Below are positions 25,801 through 63,872 of a stretch of DNA of 64,000 bases, piece by piece. Origin of the DNA: Chaenocephalus aceratus (taxonomy: Eukaryota > Chordata > Actinopteri > Perciformes > Channichthyidae). Both the position numbers and the translations under genes were made by a program. The number at the start of each line of letters is the position of its first letter. Positions within the stretch are counted from its first letter, which is position 1. The notes under the pieces are model-generated. The model had not been told where the DNA came from. It ran no database searches and saw nothing but the letters and a program-made list of their open reading frames with translations. Where the stretch lies: assembly GCA_023974075.1 (NCBI GenBank), contig JAMFTG010000222.1:329932-393931 (forward strand), read 5' to 3'.

Positions 25801-28800
25801 GAGACATGGAGAATAGGGGACACGTGTTGATGGACAAGAGACATGGAGAAGAGGGGACACATGTTGATGTAGAAGAGACATGGAGAAGAGGGGACACATG
25901 TTGATGTAGAAGAGACATGAAGAAGAGGGGACACATGTTGATGTAGAAGAAACATGAAGAAGAGGGGACACATGTTGATGAAGAAGAGGGGACACATTTT
26001 GATGTAGAAGAGACATGGAGAAGAGGGGACACATGTTGATGTAGAAGACATGGAGAAGAGGAGACATGCAGAAGAGGGGACACATGTTGATGTAGAAGAC
26101 ATGGAGAAGAGGGGACACATGTTGATGTAGAAGAGACATGCAGAAGAGGGGACACATGTTGATGTAGAAGAGACATGAAGAAGAGGGGACACATGTTGAT
26201 GTAGAAGAGACATGAAGAAGAGGGGACACATGTTGATGTAGAAGAGACATGAGGAAGAGGGGACACCTGTTGATGTAGAAGAGACATGGAGAAGAGGGGA
26301 CACGTGTTGATGTAGAAGAGACATGGAGAAGAGGAGACACGTGTTGATGTAGAAGAGACATGGAGAAGAGGGGACACGTGTTGATGTAAAAGAGACATGA
26401 AGAAGAGGGGCCACGTGTTGATGTAGAAGAGACATGGAGAATAGGGGACACGTGTTGATGGACAAGAGACATGGAGAAGAGGGGACACATGTTGATGTAG
26501 AAGAGACATGAAGAAGAGGGGACACATGTTGATGGAGAAGAGGGGACACATGTTGATGTAGAAGAGACATGAAGAAGAGGGGACACATGTTGATGTAGAA
26601 GAGACATGAAGAAGAGGGGACACATGTTGATGGAGAAGAGACATGGAGAAGAGGGGACACATGTTGATGTAGAAGAGACATGAAGAAGAGGGGACACATG
26701 TTGATGTAGAAGAGACATGAAGAAGAGGGGACACATGTTGATGTAGAAGAGACATGAAGAAGAGGGGACACATGTTGATGTAGAAGAGACATGAAGGAGA
26801 GGGGACACATGTTGATGTAGAAGAGACATGAAGAAGAGGGGACACATGTTGATGTAGAAGAGACATGGAGAAGAGGGGACACATGTTGATGTAGAAGAAA
26901 CATGAAGAAGAGGGGACACATGTTGATGTAGAAGAGACATGAAGAAGAGGGGACACATGTTGATGTAGAAGAGACATGGAGAAGAGGGGACACATGTTGA
27001 TGTAGAAGAGACATGAAGAAGAGGGGACGCATGTTGATGTAGAAGAGACATGAAGAAGAGGGGACACATGTTGATGTAGAAGAGACATGGAGAAGAGGGG
27101 ACACATGTTGATGTAGAAGAGACATGGAGAAGAGGGGACACATGTTGATGTAGAAGAGACATGAAGAAGAGGGGGACACATGTTGATGTAGAAGACACAT
27201 GGAGAAGAGGGGACACATGTTGTTGTAGAAGAGACATGGAGAAGAGGGGACACATGTTGATGTAGAAGAGACATGAAGAAGAGGGGACACATGTAGATGT
27301 AGAAGAGACATGAAGAAGAGGGGACATATGTTGATGTAGAAGAGACATGAAGAAGAGGGACACATGTTGATGTAGAAGAGACATGGAGAAGAGGGGACAC
27401 ATGTTGATATAGAAGAGACATGGAGAAGAGGGGACACATGTTGATATAGAGACATGAAGAAGAGGGGACACATGTTGATGTAGAAGAAACATGAAGAAGA
27501 TGGGACACATGTTGATGTAGAAGAGACATGGAGAAGAGGGGACACATGTTGATGTAGAAGAGACATGGAGAAGAGGGGACACATTTGATGTAGAAGAGAC
27601 ATGAAGAAGAGGGGACCATGTTGATGTAGAAGAAACATGAAGAAGAGGGGACACATGTTGATGTAGAAGAGACATGGAGAAGAGGGGACACATGTTTGAT
27701 GTAGAAGACATGGAGAAGAGGAGACATGCAGAAGAGGGGACACATGTTGATGTAGAAGAGACATGAAGGAGAGGGGACACATGTTGATGTAGAAGAGACA
27801 TGAAGGAGAGGGGACACATGTTGATGTAGAAGAGACATGGAGAAGAGGGGACACATGTTGTTGTAGAAGAGACATGAAGAAGAGGGGACACATGTTGATG
27901 TAGAAGAGACATGAAGAAGAGGGGACACATGTTGATGTAGAAGAGACATGAAGAAGAGGGGACACATGTTGATGTAGAAGAGACATGAAGAAGAGGGGAC
28001 ACATGTTGATGTAGAAGAGACACGGAGAAGAGGGGACACATGTTGATATAGAGACATGAAGAAGAGGGGACACATGTTGATGTAGAAGAGACATGAAGAA
28101 GAGGGGACACATGTTGATATAGAAGAGACATGGAGAAGAGGGGACACATGTTGATATAGAGACATGAAGAAGAGGGGACACATGTTGATGTAGAAGAGAC
28201 ATGGAGAAGAGGGGACACATGTTGATGTAGAAGAGACGTGAAGGAGAAGGGACACATTTGATATAGAGACATGAAGAAGAAGGGACCATGTTGATGTAGA
28301 GGAGACATGAAGAAGAGGGGACACATGTTGATGTAGAAGAGACATTAAGAAGAGGGGACCCATGTTGATGTAGAAGAGACATGAAGAAGAGGGGACACAT
28401 GTTGATGTAGAAGAAACATGAAGAAGAGGGGACACATGTTGATGTAGAAGAGACATGGAGAAGAGGGGACACATGTTATGTAAAGAGACATGAGAAGAGG
28501 GGACACATGTTGATGTAGAAGAAACATGAAGAAGAGGGGACACATGTTTGATGTAGAAGAAACATGAAGAAGAGGGGACACATGTTGATGAAGAAGAGGG
28601 GACACATGTTGATGTAGAAGAGACATGGAGAAGAGGGGACACATGTTGATGTAGAAGACATGGAGAAGAGGAGACTGCAGAAGAGGGGACACATGTTTGA
28701 TGTAGAAGAGACATGGAGAAGAGGGGACACAATGTTGATGTAGAAGAGACATGGAGAAGAGGGGACCCATGTTGATGTAGAAGAGACATGAAGAAGAGGG

Positions 28801-29526
28801 GACACAATGTTGAATGTAGAAGAGACATGAAGAAGAGGGGACACATGTTCATGAAGAAGAGGGGACACATGTTGATGTAGAAGAGACATGAGGAAGAGGG
28901 GACACATGTTGATGTAGAAGAGACATGAGGAAGAGGGGACACATGTTGATGTAGAAGAGACATGAGGAAGAGGGGACACATGTTGATGTAAAAGAGACAT
29001 GAAGAAAGGGGACACATGTTGATGTATAAGAGACATGAAGAAGAGGGGACACAGTTGATGTAGAAGAGACATGAAGAATAGGGGACACATGGTTGATGGA
29101 GAAGAGACATGGAGAAGAGGGGACACATGTTGATGTAGAAGAGACATGAAGAAGAGGGGACACATGTTGATGTAGAAGAGACATGAAGAAGAGGGGACAC
29201 ATGTTGATGTAGAAGAGACATGAAGAAGAGGGGACACATGTTGATGTAGAAGAGACATGAAGGAGAGGGGACACATGTTGATGTAGAAGACACATGGAGA
29301 AGAGGGACACATGTTGATGTAGAAGACACATGGAGAAGAGGGGACACATGTTGATGTAGAAGAGACATGAAGAAGAGGGGACACATGTTGATGTAGAAGA
29401 GACATGAAGAAGAGGGGACACATGTTGATGTAGAAGAGACATGAGGAAGAGGGGACACATGTTGATGTAGAAGAGACATGAAGAAGAGGGGACACTTGTT
29501 GATGTATAAGAGACATGAGGAAGTGG
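19892..29526. repeat. giant 37-bp minisatellite, ~260 copies
   Basis: Unit: GATGTAGAAGAGACATGAAG then AAGAGGGGACACATGTT (37 bp), purine-rich on the plus strand. Common variants: GGAGAAG or GAGGAAG for GAAGAAG; CACGTGTT or CACCTGTT; a GATATAGAGACATG deletion unit; and GAAGACATGGAGAAGAGGAG with ACATGCAG. Ordered variant blocks recur (see findings), showing higher-order duplication. The minus strand is stop-free in all three frames, because 37 is not a multiple of 3 and the unit has no stop. The long open frames are therefore artefacts. Confidence 0.98.
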
Positions 29527-29797
29527 AATTGCCATAATAGGTGACCTTTAAGCAGAGGTGGGGACTCGAGTCAATTTCGATTTTGGACTTGAGACTTGCT
29601 TGACTAACATTGATAAAAAGACTTGACTTGACTTTGACTTGGTATTCATGACTTGAGATTTGACTTAAGCTTGAAACGGATGACTTGAAAGGACTTGACT
29701 GTTTCAAATTAAATATTTGCGTTGTTTTTGTAGTGAGATATTACGTTTAGTTTTTTTCGAAAAACGTGATTATAGCGCCGTGCGCGCAAACCTGGGT

Positions 29798-30847
29798 TGC
29801 GTTCCCGATAATCCAAAAATCAGCTCCTAACCTCTATCCCTATCTCCTATTCCTTGACCTCTGAGTGAAACGTCACGGGGTTAAGGGATAGTGGATAGGA
29901 AGAATTCAAAAGGACTTAGGAGAAGAGACTGCAGTACTTTAGAGAATCCGACTGCACTTTCACTATCAGACGTGTTTATGATGTGCCAGCGGACGTCATG
30001 AATGTGCGTCTGCTGCTTGTGGGGTAACTATGGAAACCACAGTTTCCTATACAGCGGACTACAACATGGATGTTCAATAAGAACGAGGGACTTCTGTAAA
30101 CTCATCTCGAGACTCTGCACCGTGCTCTGATGCTGCTGCTTTGCTTTATGAACGTGGACAACAGAGAAACATATTCTTCAGGACCAAAGCTGGAATTGAA
30201 ATAAAAAGGAAAGTGAAACTTCTGCTCGTCACCCTCTCCCTCCGGTCCACGTTAATACCAATGATCCCAATACGTATGATTGTAATGAAAATATCTTAAA
30301 ATCAATACAGATGTATTTATTATAAACGTAGTCCTTACCATCTATCACTGTGTATATCACCATTCAGACATCTTTTAAAAGTTGAACAAACCGCACACAG
30401 CTCAGTAAAGACTGAGATGTTGACTTTATTTGATAATTTCAGTAAAAAACTAACGTTCATATTTCTCTCTTTGATTATAATACTGATGAACGTTCAAAAC
30501 AAAGCACTTTGGCAACTTACCACCTACGTTTTAAAATGCTAATAAGCACCGTAACTTTCATGATATAATTTCTCGGTCATAATCGGTTGTTTCCGTGAAC
30601 GGCCGACTGTTGAGTGACGGCAAATGCTGCGGCTGCAATGCATTGTGGGGGGCAGCATTTTCTCCTCTCCTTTCGGTTAGGGAGGTCCTGGTTCCTAAGC
30701 TAAAGGAGGTATAAGGAAGTTTGAAACCTCCTTCCTATCATCTAGAGAATTGGAACGGCACTTATCATGGCTGCCACTGAGGGACTTGGGCGGTCATGTC
30801 ACTCCGTTAGGAAAGGTTCCTAAGCTAAATGGACTATTGGAACGCCA
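29798..30847. mobile_element. probable nested element with GCGTTCC..AT..TCCA ends
   Basis: Left TTGCGTTCCCGATAATCCA. Right, inverse, TGGACTATTGGAACGCCA. Internal CCTCCTTCCTATCATC / GGATAGGAAGA-type sequences near both ends add to the symmetry. The boundaries are approximate. Confidence 0.45.
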
Positions 30848-30872
30848 CTAGAAGGCAGGAGTGTCAGTTAAC

Positions 30873-31047
30873 ATGGCAGCGGCTAGCTTTACACTCCACA
30901 AAAGTGAAGTTTGGATTCAAGGATTATTTTGTCGATGACGGTAATAGAAGAGAACTGCGGTATGCAGGGTCTGCAGCTAAGATCAGTGACACGACAAACC
31001 ACAACATCCAACTTCATTCGTCCTACAAAAAAACCCCACAGAGAAAG
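30873..31047 (+). pseudogene. hAT transposase BED zinc-finger relic
   Basis: From ATG at 30873 the frames, read piecewise, give MAAASFTLHKSEVW, KDYFVDDG, TAVCRVCS (30954-30977) and SVTRQTTTSNFIRP. This is the C-x2-C...H pattern of BED fingers in hAT transposases, split by several frameshifts. An exon-like end GAAAGGTGCGTG follows. Non-functional. Confidence 0.6.
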
Positions 31048-31951
31048 GTGCGTGCATGTGTTGTTAGCTAGAAAGCTAACGTTAAGTTTAAGCTACGTTA
31101 GACTTGGTTTCAAATCGATTAAGCAAGAGAAGACAAAACGGTAAAATGAACACTAGAACCGCCAAGGGATTCATTTTGACTACCCTGATACTGACGGGCT
31201 GTCAGAGAGAGGAAAAGAGATGCCTCGTTTAATTTCCCGTGTTATTATCAGAAGTTACTGTAAACTTTTGAATAAGTAGTTTTGTTTTGTTGTTTAATTA
31301 TGTTGTTTTTGTAGAAGTGCACATTCCTTGATTTATTGTAAATTAATCTGACTTTTTGATCTGTGTGATGATAAACTGACAATTTCTAATTAACCCAATT
31401 AAGTGAATTTTAAATCGTCCTACGTAGTTTATAAGGAAATTATGAAGAGGAACAAATTAAATGACTTGAACATGATATTCTATGTAGGTGCTGAGGCTGT
31501 TGGCGGTTCTAGTGTTAACAGACATTTTAATTAAATATGTGTAATGGCAAATGCCATATACGATTTTCTTACCTGGAATTCTGCCTTTTTGACCAGACTT
31601 TTGAGTCCTAGCTATATTGTCTTCAGTTCTCCTACGGTTAATATGAATCTAATATAATTGTCATCGGTCTAAATTAGATTTTAAATGATTAACTGTGTAT
31701 GTAATGAAGATCATAGGTGGGGTTGAATCCATTTTCATAGCCACTGTCCTTTGAACTGATTTAAATGCGGAAACTGGGCTTATTCATCAGAATGTCGTAT
31801 GACTTGACTTGACTTGCTTGACCTGAGCAATGACTTGACTTGCTTGACTCTCACCACAGTGACTTGGGACTTGCTTGATACTTGTAGGTCAAGACTTGAG
31901 ACTGCTCATGACTTGCACACGTAGACTTACTCCCACCGCTCTGCCTTTAAG

Positions 31952-33175
31952 TAAGAGTCAACCAAGCGTACCTGAGCTTATTGCTACTTGTGGATATATT
32001 GATGTTTGGTTTAGACGGAACTACAACAGCCTCACAGAAAAGGGACTTGTTTCTAGTCACTCTTCCCCCTGTGAGCTTCTTCATCTCCGACGATATCGAT
32101 TCCTACTGACCACTCTTTAACAAACTGATATCTTGTTCTTCGTTCTGTTCTGCTAGTTGTCGATGCTTGACTCCCTGATTCCCCGGTATTAGGAGACATG
32201 ATGGCCCCAGCGACGTGGACACTAGAGAAGGTAAATAAATCAAACTATATTCTCTTTTTTGGGTCACTAACAAGACTGTACTCTGATTTACTCAAAAAGG
32301 TCGCATTTTAAAGTGTTTTCAAACCGTCTGGAGGGGGCTTCAAACAATGGGCAACCGAGGGGATTTACAGCCTGCTGCACTTTAGAGACACGGATATTTT
32401 AGAAAGCCCAACAATTATTATGTTTTGGAAATGGTTAAACCTCTATCTGGGTAATTGTATAGGATCAAATGTCCAAATTAGGGCTAACTGACTTGGTGAG
32501 AGGAACAGGAATGATGGGTAATGGGAATATACTGTACTTTGGTTCAAGCTAATGCAGTATAATATAATAATTTCACTTTATATAATGTAATATATTGTAA
32601 AGTGGGATCATATGTAATCCCGAATGGAAGGTAGACAGCTTGGGTGTTGTTTGGATCTGCTGGCGTCTTGTTTGGCCGGAGATCTTATCGGTAACATTTA
32701 ATATTCAACATGTTGCGATAAAGGCACCGTCTGTATGATCTGTGGTTGGTTTTCAATTAGCTTTTTTATCGCTGTTTGCATTTCCTTGTAGACATTTGAG
32801 TCTCTTTGTAGTACTTTAGAGTTTCTTAGCAATTGTTTTTATATTCCTCTGTGGTCATGTTGTGTTTCTCTCTCGTCGTTAGTTTTGGTCTGTGGTTGTT
32901 TACCTGTTGTTGAATTAGCTTTGTATTGCTGTTTTGCATTTTTTTGTCTCTTTGTTGTCTCATTTTGGTCTTTTTGTGTCTCTTTGTAGTACTTTAGTGT
33001 TCTTAGTAATTGTTCTTTGTTTATTTGAGTCCCTTCCTTATGGTTTCGTGTCTCTTTAAGTGAGCGATGAAGGCTACTTCTGTGTTAGATGTCAGGTGGT
33101 TTCTGTTATGCCAAGCTAAGAGGTTAATGATCAAAGGGCAAAGCATTTTAAAGAAGTGAAAGTAAAGTCCTACTT
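31952..33175. other. slc36a1 intron or 5' region, candidate small exon only
   Basis: Apart from the possible 11-codon exon at 32198-32230, no feature was recognised. TTTGTAGTACTTTAG-like words recur between 32780 and 33010 as a degenerate direct repeat. Confidence 0.4.
32198..32230 (+). CDS. candidate upstream coding exon of slc36a1
   Basis: ATGATGGCCCCAGCGACGTG begins an 11-codon open stretch ending at a donor AAG|GTAAAT (32231). It is phase 0 and would join in frame to the acceptor at 37487, adding MMAPATWTLEK to the N-terminus. SLC36 N-termini are poorly conserved, so similarity cannot confirm it. If it is not used, translation can start at the well-placed ATG at 37521. Confidence 0.3.
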
Positions 33176-33180
33176 TCTGC

Positions 33181-34221
33181 AGTGGCGTTTTCTCCCGGAG
33201 GCCAAGGGAAGCCAGGCTTCCCCTGTTGTTCGGAGTGTAGTTATAATTTTAATAAATAAATAAAAACACTTCGTTTAGTTTCGGAAATTCTTTGTTGTGT
33301 TGCTGCCGGCCCGTCTCTCCCCCGAGTATTTTACAAAGAGTGAAACAGCGCCCCTCTAGATGTTATGGTGAAACAGTAGATTGCACTCTCTGTTGCGAGA
33401 GGAGGCTAGCCGAAATTGGCTTCCCTGGAGAAAAAGAGATTGACCAATCAGACAAGGCTCACGTCATGCCCCTGCCAACCTGTGATTGGTCAGGGCCATG
33501 CCAAGGGAAGCCAGAGGCGGCTGGCTTCCCTTGCCTCACAATCGCATCAACTTAGTGTTGCAGTGACGCGTCCCAAAACCCGGAAGTAAGCTGCGCTCGG
33601 GTTCCCTCGACAGAAAGCAACGGGATGTCTCCATAGGATTTTGGAAATAGCTTGAAATAAGGTCAGTGGAAAACTGTTAGATAAATGCCGTTGTGTTCAG
33701 TCGGATAATATCCACATGTCTACCTACTTTTATAATTTTCGAATCATAAATCTAATCGATAGGAGATAGATAGCGTCACTGCACCACTCTCACCGCCGCG
33801 TTAGAAAGTAGCAAGCAACTGAAGCAAGTGCAATTACGGAGGTGGAGATTTGGAGTATTTAATCAAACACAATTGTACTAAACTTCCGCTACAGCAGCAA
33901 CAAATACAATCTGATGACAGGTCGATGCCCAAACTGGAGCTGTGCACAGCGAGGAAAACAGGAGCGAGTCGGACGTAAAACGTTAAAGGTCTCCTGATTT
34001 AGTTTGTGAATGCTTAGAGTTTGGGCTGGAGAGTGCGTGCGGACCTGTCGGTTAGATACCAGGCGTGTGTAAGTCCTGCATCTGATACAAATGTGTGTAA
34101 AATGATACCGGGTGCTGTAATCACTCATCTGGTTACGTTATCACATTGACCACCCACCCCCCCGACCCAAAAGAAAGTATTATTGGCTTCCCCTCATTTT
34201 TTTTCCCACGCCACGCTACTG
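33181..34221. mobile_element. hAT-like element with CAGTGGCG ends
   Basis: Left CAGTGGCGTTTTCTCCCGGA then GGCCAAGGGAAGCCAGGC. The right, inverse, has TTGGCTTCCCCTCA and CCACGCCACGCTACTG. Internal GGGAAGCC motifs repeat. The 8-bp flanks do not match convincingly. Confidence 0.5.
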
Positions 34222-34646
34222 CTTATTTGTTGTATTAGTTTCACGATGACTCTGTCCTTGCATCACATCTCCAAAAAGAAGTTCCTCTGTGTTTGTTCAA
34301 AGGTTTACACGTGATATGAAACTAAAGTAAACTCCACTGAAGCCTGCCGTGTGTTTAACAAAGTATTAAACGGTCAGATTAGTAAACACGTCTACACACC
34401 AACCCAAGCACCGCTGCAGCGCTTCTTATCTTTTTAAAGGTGTTTAATTCTTTCCTATTTCAAACGTATAAACAGACAAACTAAATCATTGCTATCACGT
34501 GTTACAGTCAGCTGGTTTACAAGAGATATTTATGAAGGAATCTCTGTCAAAGTAGGGACTGTGCCTTTAAATAGCTGTGGGGATTTAGAGCAAAGCAAAT
34601 GAAGAGCGTTTGAACATGTTCTGACTAAATAAACGTAACTGTAAGG

Positions 34647-35718
34647 CAGGGGTGGGGAACCTTTTTCCTCTCAAGGGCCATTTCAATTTTTACAACATCC
34701 TCGAGGGCCGTACAGATTATTGAACTCAACGTCTGCTTAAAAAACTAAAATCACAGCCCATTCATTTCGCCTTTCTTTCATGCTGTGCAAAGAAAAAGCA
34801 ACCTCTTAATCCAGATATTTGACCATGACCCGCGCATGCATGCACCGTGGCCACCAAAACAGAACTATATGGACACAAGATGTGTGCAAGTGTATTTAGT
34901 TTCATATCCATGTGGACATGATTTAAGTGTGGGGGGGGGGGGGATCTAACCTCACCTAGCGGGGTTGGGGGCATGCACCACCAGGAAGATTTGTTTTGAA
35001 TGTTGAAGTTAAAAGCATCAATCTGGTGCACGTTGAGAGTAAAATTAATAGATCTATGGATACATCTCTCAACACTCACATGAAACAGAACTGTAAGCAG
35101 ATCTTTTTCTTTATGGATATTTTACAAATCACTCTCCTTTCAAACTGTATTCTTGTTTAATAATAACTTTTTTTTACTGTCATATAGTATTTTATACCTG
35201 TTTACTTTATTCTCTTGTTTTTTGATAACTATAATGATCATATAAAGATGTGCCTTTACCTCACTGGTAGTAGAAAAAGCTTCTTGTATTCGTTAGCATA
35301 GCTAGCTAACCAGATGCTAATAACAACACAGTTATTGACTGTATGATCAGTATGACAGATGAACAGATCGCCACTGGGCTTTCAGCTAAAGACACAGACA
35401 CGCAGAAACTGCGGCATGTGTACGGCTCCTTATGGTTACTGCAATTTGTGAAGTCCCGGCCCGGAGCTGCGTTCTGGTGCTCTCCGTTAGAACTACACTC
35501 CTGTCAGACGAGACACATACCACGTGATGACACGTTAGGCTCGTGTTGTGTTCAAGGACCCTGACCGTGGCCAGGAAAAACAGGTACTCTCTTGTTTAAT
35601 TATTCTGCGGTCTAGATTTCTTTTCTTTTTTGCGTGTGTTTATAAATGACCTCGAGGGCCGTACCAAATGGTCTCGCGGGCCGTATACGGCCCGGAGGCC
35701 GGAGGTTCCCCACCCCTG
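34647..35718. mobile_element. hAT element (CAGGGGTGGGGAACC ends), copy 2, perfect duplication
   Basis: Terminal inverted repeats CAGGGGTGGGGAACC and GGTTCCCCACCCCTG. The 8-bp duplication CTGTAAGG is perfect at 34639-34646 and 35719-35726. It is inverted relative to copy 1 at 17167. It contains at 34960-35110 the block also present at 430-600, and at 35370-35470 the block shared with 19338-19440. Confidence 0.9.
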
Positions 35719-35795
35719 CTGTAAGGCATGGAGTGATTGAGTTGTGTTTTTAAAAATCCGCTCCGATTGTAGTTCTTATCTTTAGACAGACGTAT

Positions 35796-35967
35796 ACATT
35801 ACATTACATGTGACTTGTTAGACGCTTTTATCCAAAGCGACTTACATACTCAATACTGTGGGCAACCCCCACAGGAGCAATTTGCGACATGCTGACTGCA
35901 GTGGGGTTTGAACCTGTGACCCCCTGACCCGAACACCAACGCACAACCCACTGCGCCACACGCCTCC
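35796..35967 (-). mobile_element. tRNA-derived SINE, copy A
   Basis: On the minus strand it starts GGAGGCGTGTGGCGCAGTGG (box A) and has box B GGTTCAAACCCC. Its tail is TTTGGATAAAAGCGTCTAAC followed by ACATGTAATGTAATGT. Same family as 37722-37918 and 50437-50613. Confidence 0.85.
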
Positions 35968-37440
35968 ATTAGTCACATTTATGATGTTGCTTGGTTATAG
36001 TGTTCTTAATCGTCGTTTACATTTTCTCTCTGTTGCGAGGTTACCATAACAAGTGCACTATGTTTTATCACCGTGTTACAGTAACCCTCCTTCATCAAAC
36101 ATCAGGAAGAGATAGTTTATTGATAGCACGCAATATAATTCACACGATTGTGTCACCAGAGAGACGACTGCTATGGAGCTAATTTCCTGCCATAACTCCA
36201 CAAACAAACTGCCTCATGATTAACTAACAAACACAATGTGGTTTGCAAATACAAAACACCATCTACAAACTAATGCATTTAGTTTTGCAAAGAAACACTT
36301 ATCTATCAAACAAACATACAATTTTTCTAATAAATCATGTTTCAGACACAAATCCAGCAGGTTTTAAGTACAGTACAACACTGTTTCTTCTCACGGCGGA
36401 ATATTACTGCCAAAAGTCACGTGGCTTTGTGGTTGTGCTCAAACGCACTCACACATGCTCCACGGCAGCAGGGGGCGCTACTGAGTCCATTGGGAAGGCG
36501 GGAGGTTGAGCAGCATGGAACAGCCCTTGCCAGTCCGATGGCAGGTGTTTCTAGCGATCCAGCGATCTGGGTCAGTGTTATAGTGATAATAAACAAGGTG
36601 AATTTAGCGATCACAACGAAAACAGCCAAGACACATATTGAGTTATTAAGGCTGTAAATATAATAAGCCTGTGGGTAAAATGGACAACATTGTAACTAAG
36701 GAGATTTAAACTATACAGCGATTCTGCACTGCGGTCACTCATCCGTCTCTCGAGTTAGTCTTTTCAAATCAGCTGCTCTTCATTTTCTTTCCTGCTATAT
36801 TCAATGAGTGATACAAATATTTTTAGGGTTTTATTAAATGTAGATAACAGTGTTTAATTTGACCTGATTGGCCATGTTGGATTAGGAAGGCGGGCTGTCT
36901 CCTATACATGTGGTTGGGAAGAGAGGGAGGGGGGAGGGGGATGTGTGTTTGTTCCTTGCTGGTGAACGCAGCACCAGGCATGACGTTTTGTGTTCCTCTA
37001 AAAGAATATGGAAGGCTAAGAAATACAACGTTTCTTTTTTGAAAGAAAACCCTCTCTTCACGTATCGTTTTTTTCACCTGCACCTCACATTGTAACACAC
37101 TGCATTCAGATACTTGTTGGTTCTTCCACCTGCTGCAAACAAACCTGAATTAAGACAGTGTTTAAAAAGCAGACTAACGACTGCAGGAAACATTTGGTTC
37201 AACCCTAATGTATGGTCATCATTCATGTGGATAAAGTCCAATAAAAGTCTAACAATATTGATTCATAAAGCTAAATACTCAGTCAGTATGCAAGTGTGTG
37301 CAGAGGCTTGGGAATCAAGTAAATGTGGTAATATCATGAGGAATGTTTGAACAAAGTGGTAAAGAGAGAAGTTGTTATCGTCATGACGTCCCCACATATT
37401 ATCAGTGCTGTGCGACAAAAGGCCTCACTCACTTCTAATC
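35968..37440. other. slc36a1 intron 1 sequence, nothing recognised
   Basis: No supportable coding or repeat feature. Several small open frames lack any recognisable motif. Confidence 0.5.
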
Positions 37441-37487
37441 TGTGCCCTTCTCTTCTCTTCTCCCCTCTTTCTTTCTTTTGACTTCAG

Positions 37488-63872
<26,385 letters not shown>

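Larger units (their letters stand above)
19008..29547. mobile_element. TTAA-flanked MITE inflated to ~10.5 kb by an internal minisatellite
   Basis: Left end AGGTCTCCTATTATACTG follows TTAA (19004-19007). The right end CATAATAGGTGACCT precedes TTAA (29548-29551). Inverted ends match over AGGTCTCCTATTAT / ATAATAGGTGACCT with one mismatch. The left body (19030-19160) and the piece 19690-19890 are ordinary MITE sequence. A hAT-like insert sits at 19169-19688 and the 37-bp array fills 19892-29526. The last repeat unit runs directly into the right end, so the array grew from the element's own subterminal sequence. TTAA targets suggest piggyBac or Kolobok. Confidence 0.85.
29553..31943. mobile_element. 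hAT element with perfect 8-bp target duplication
   Basis: Left CAGAGGTGGGGACTCGAGTC. Right TACTCCCACCGCTCTG. The duplication CCTTTAAG is perfect at 29545-29552 and 31944-31951 and overlaps the right end of the large MITE, so this hAT inserted into it. The ends are rich in GACTTGACTTG repeats. Inside is a BED-finger relic (30873-31047) and a probable nested element (29798-30847). Confidence 0.9.

Noticed and set aside
19829..29707. Proteins of 3292, 2817 and 2664 codons on the minus strand
   Set aside because: They are the same 37-residue period in all three frames, produced by a stop-free 37-bp DNA repeat. There is no domain, no splice structure, and the flanks are transposon sequence.
35796..35967. 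tRNA gene (box A and box B present)
   Set aside because: The anticodon and acceptor structure is not intact, and a SINE tail follows. Three copies with the same tail mark a SINE.
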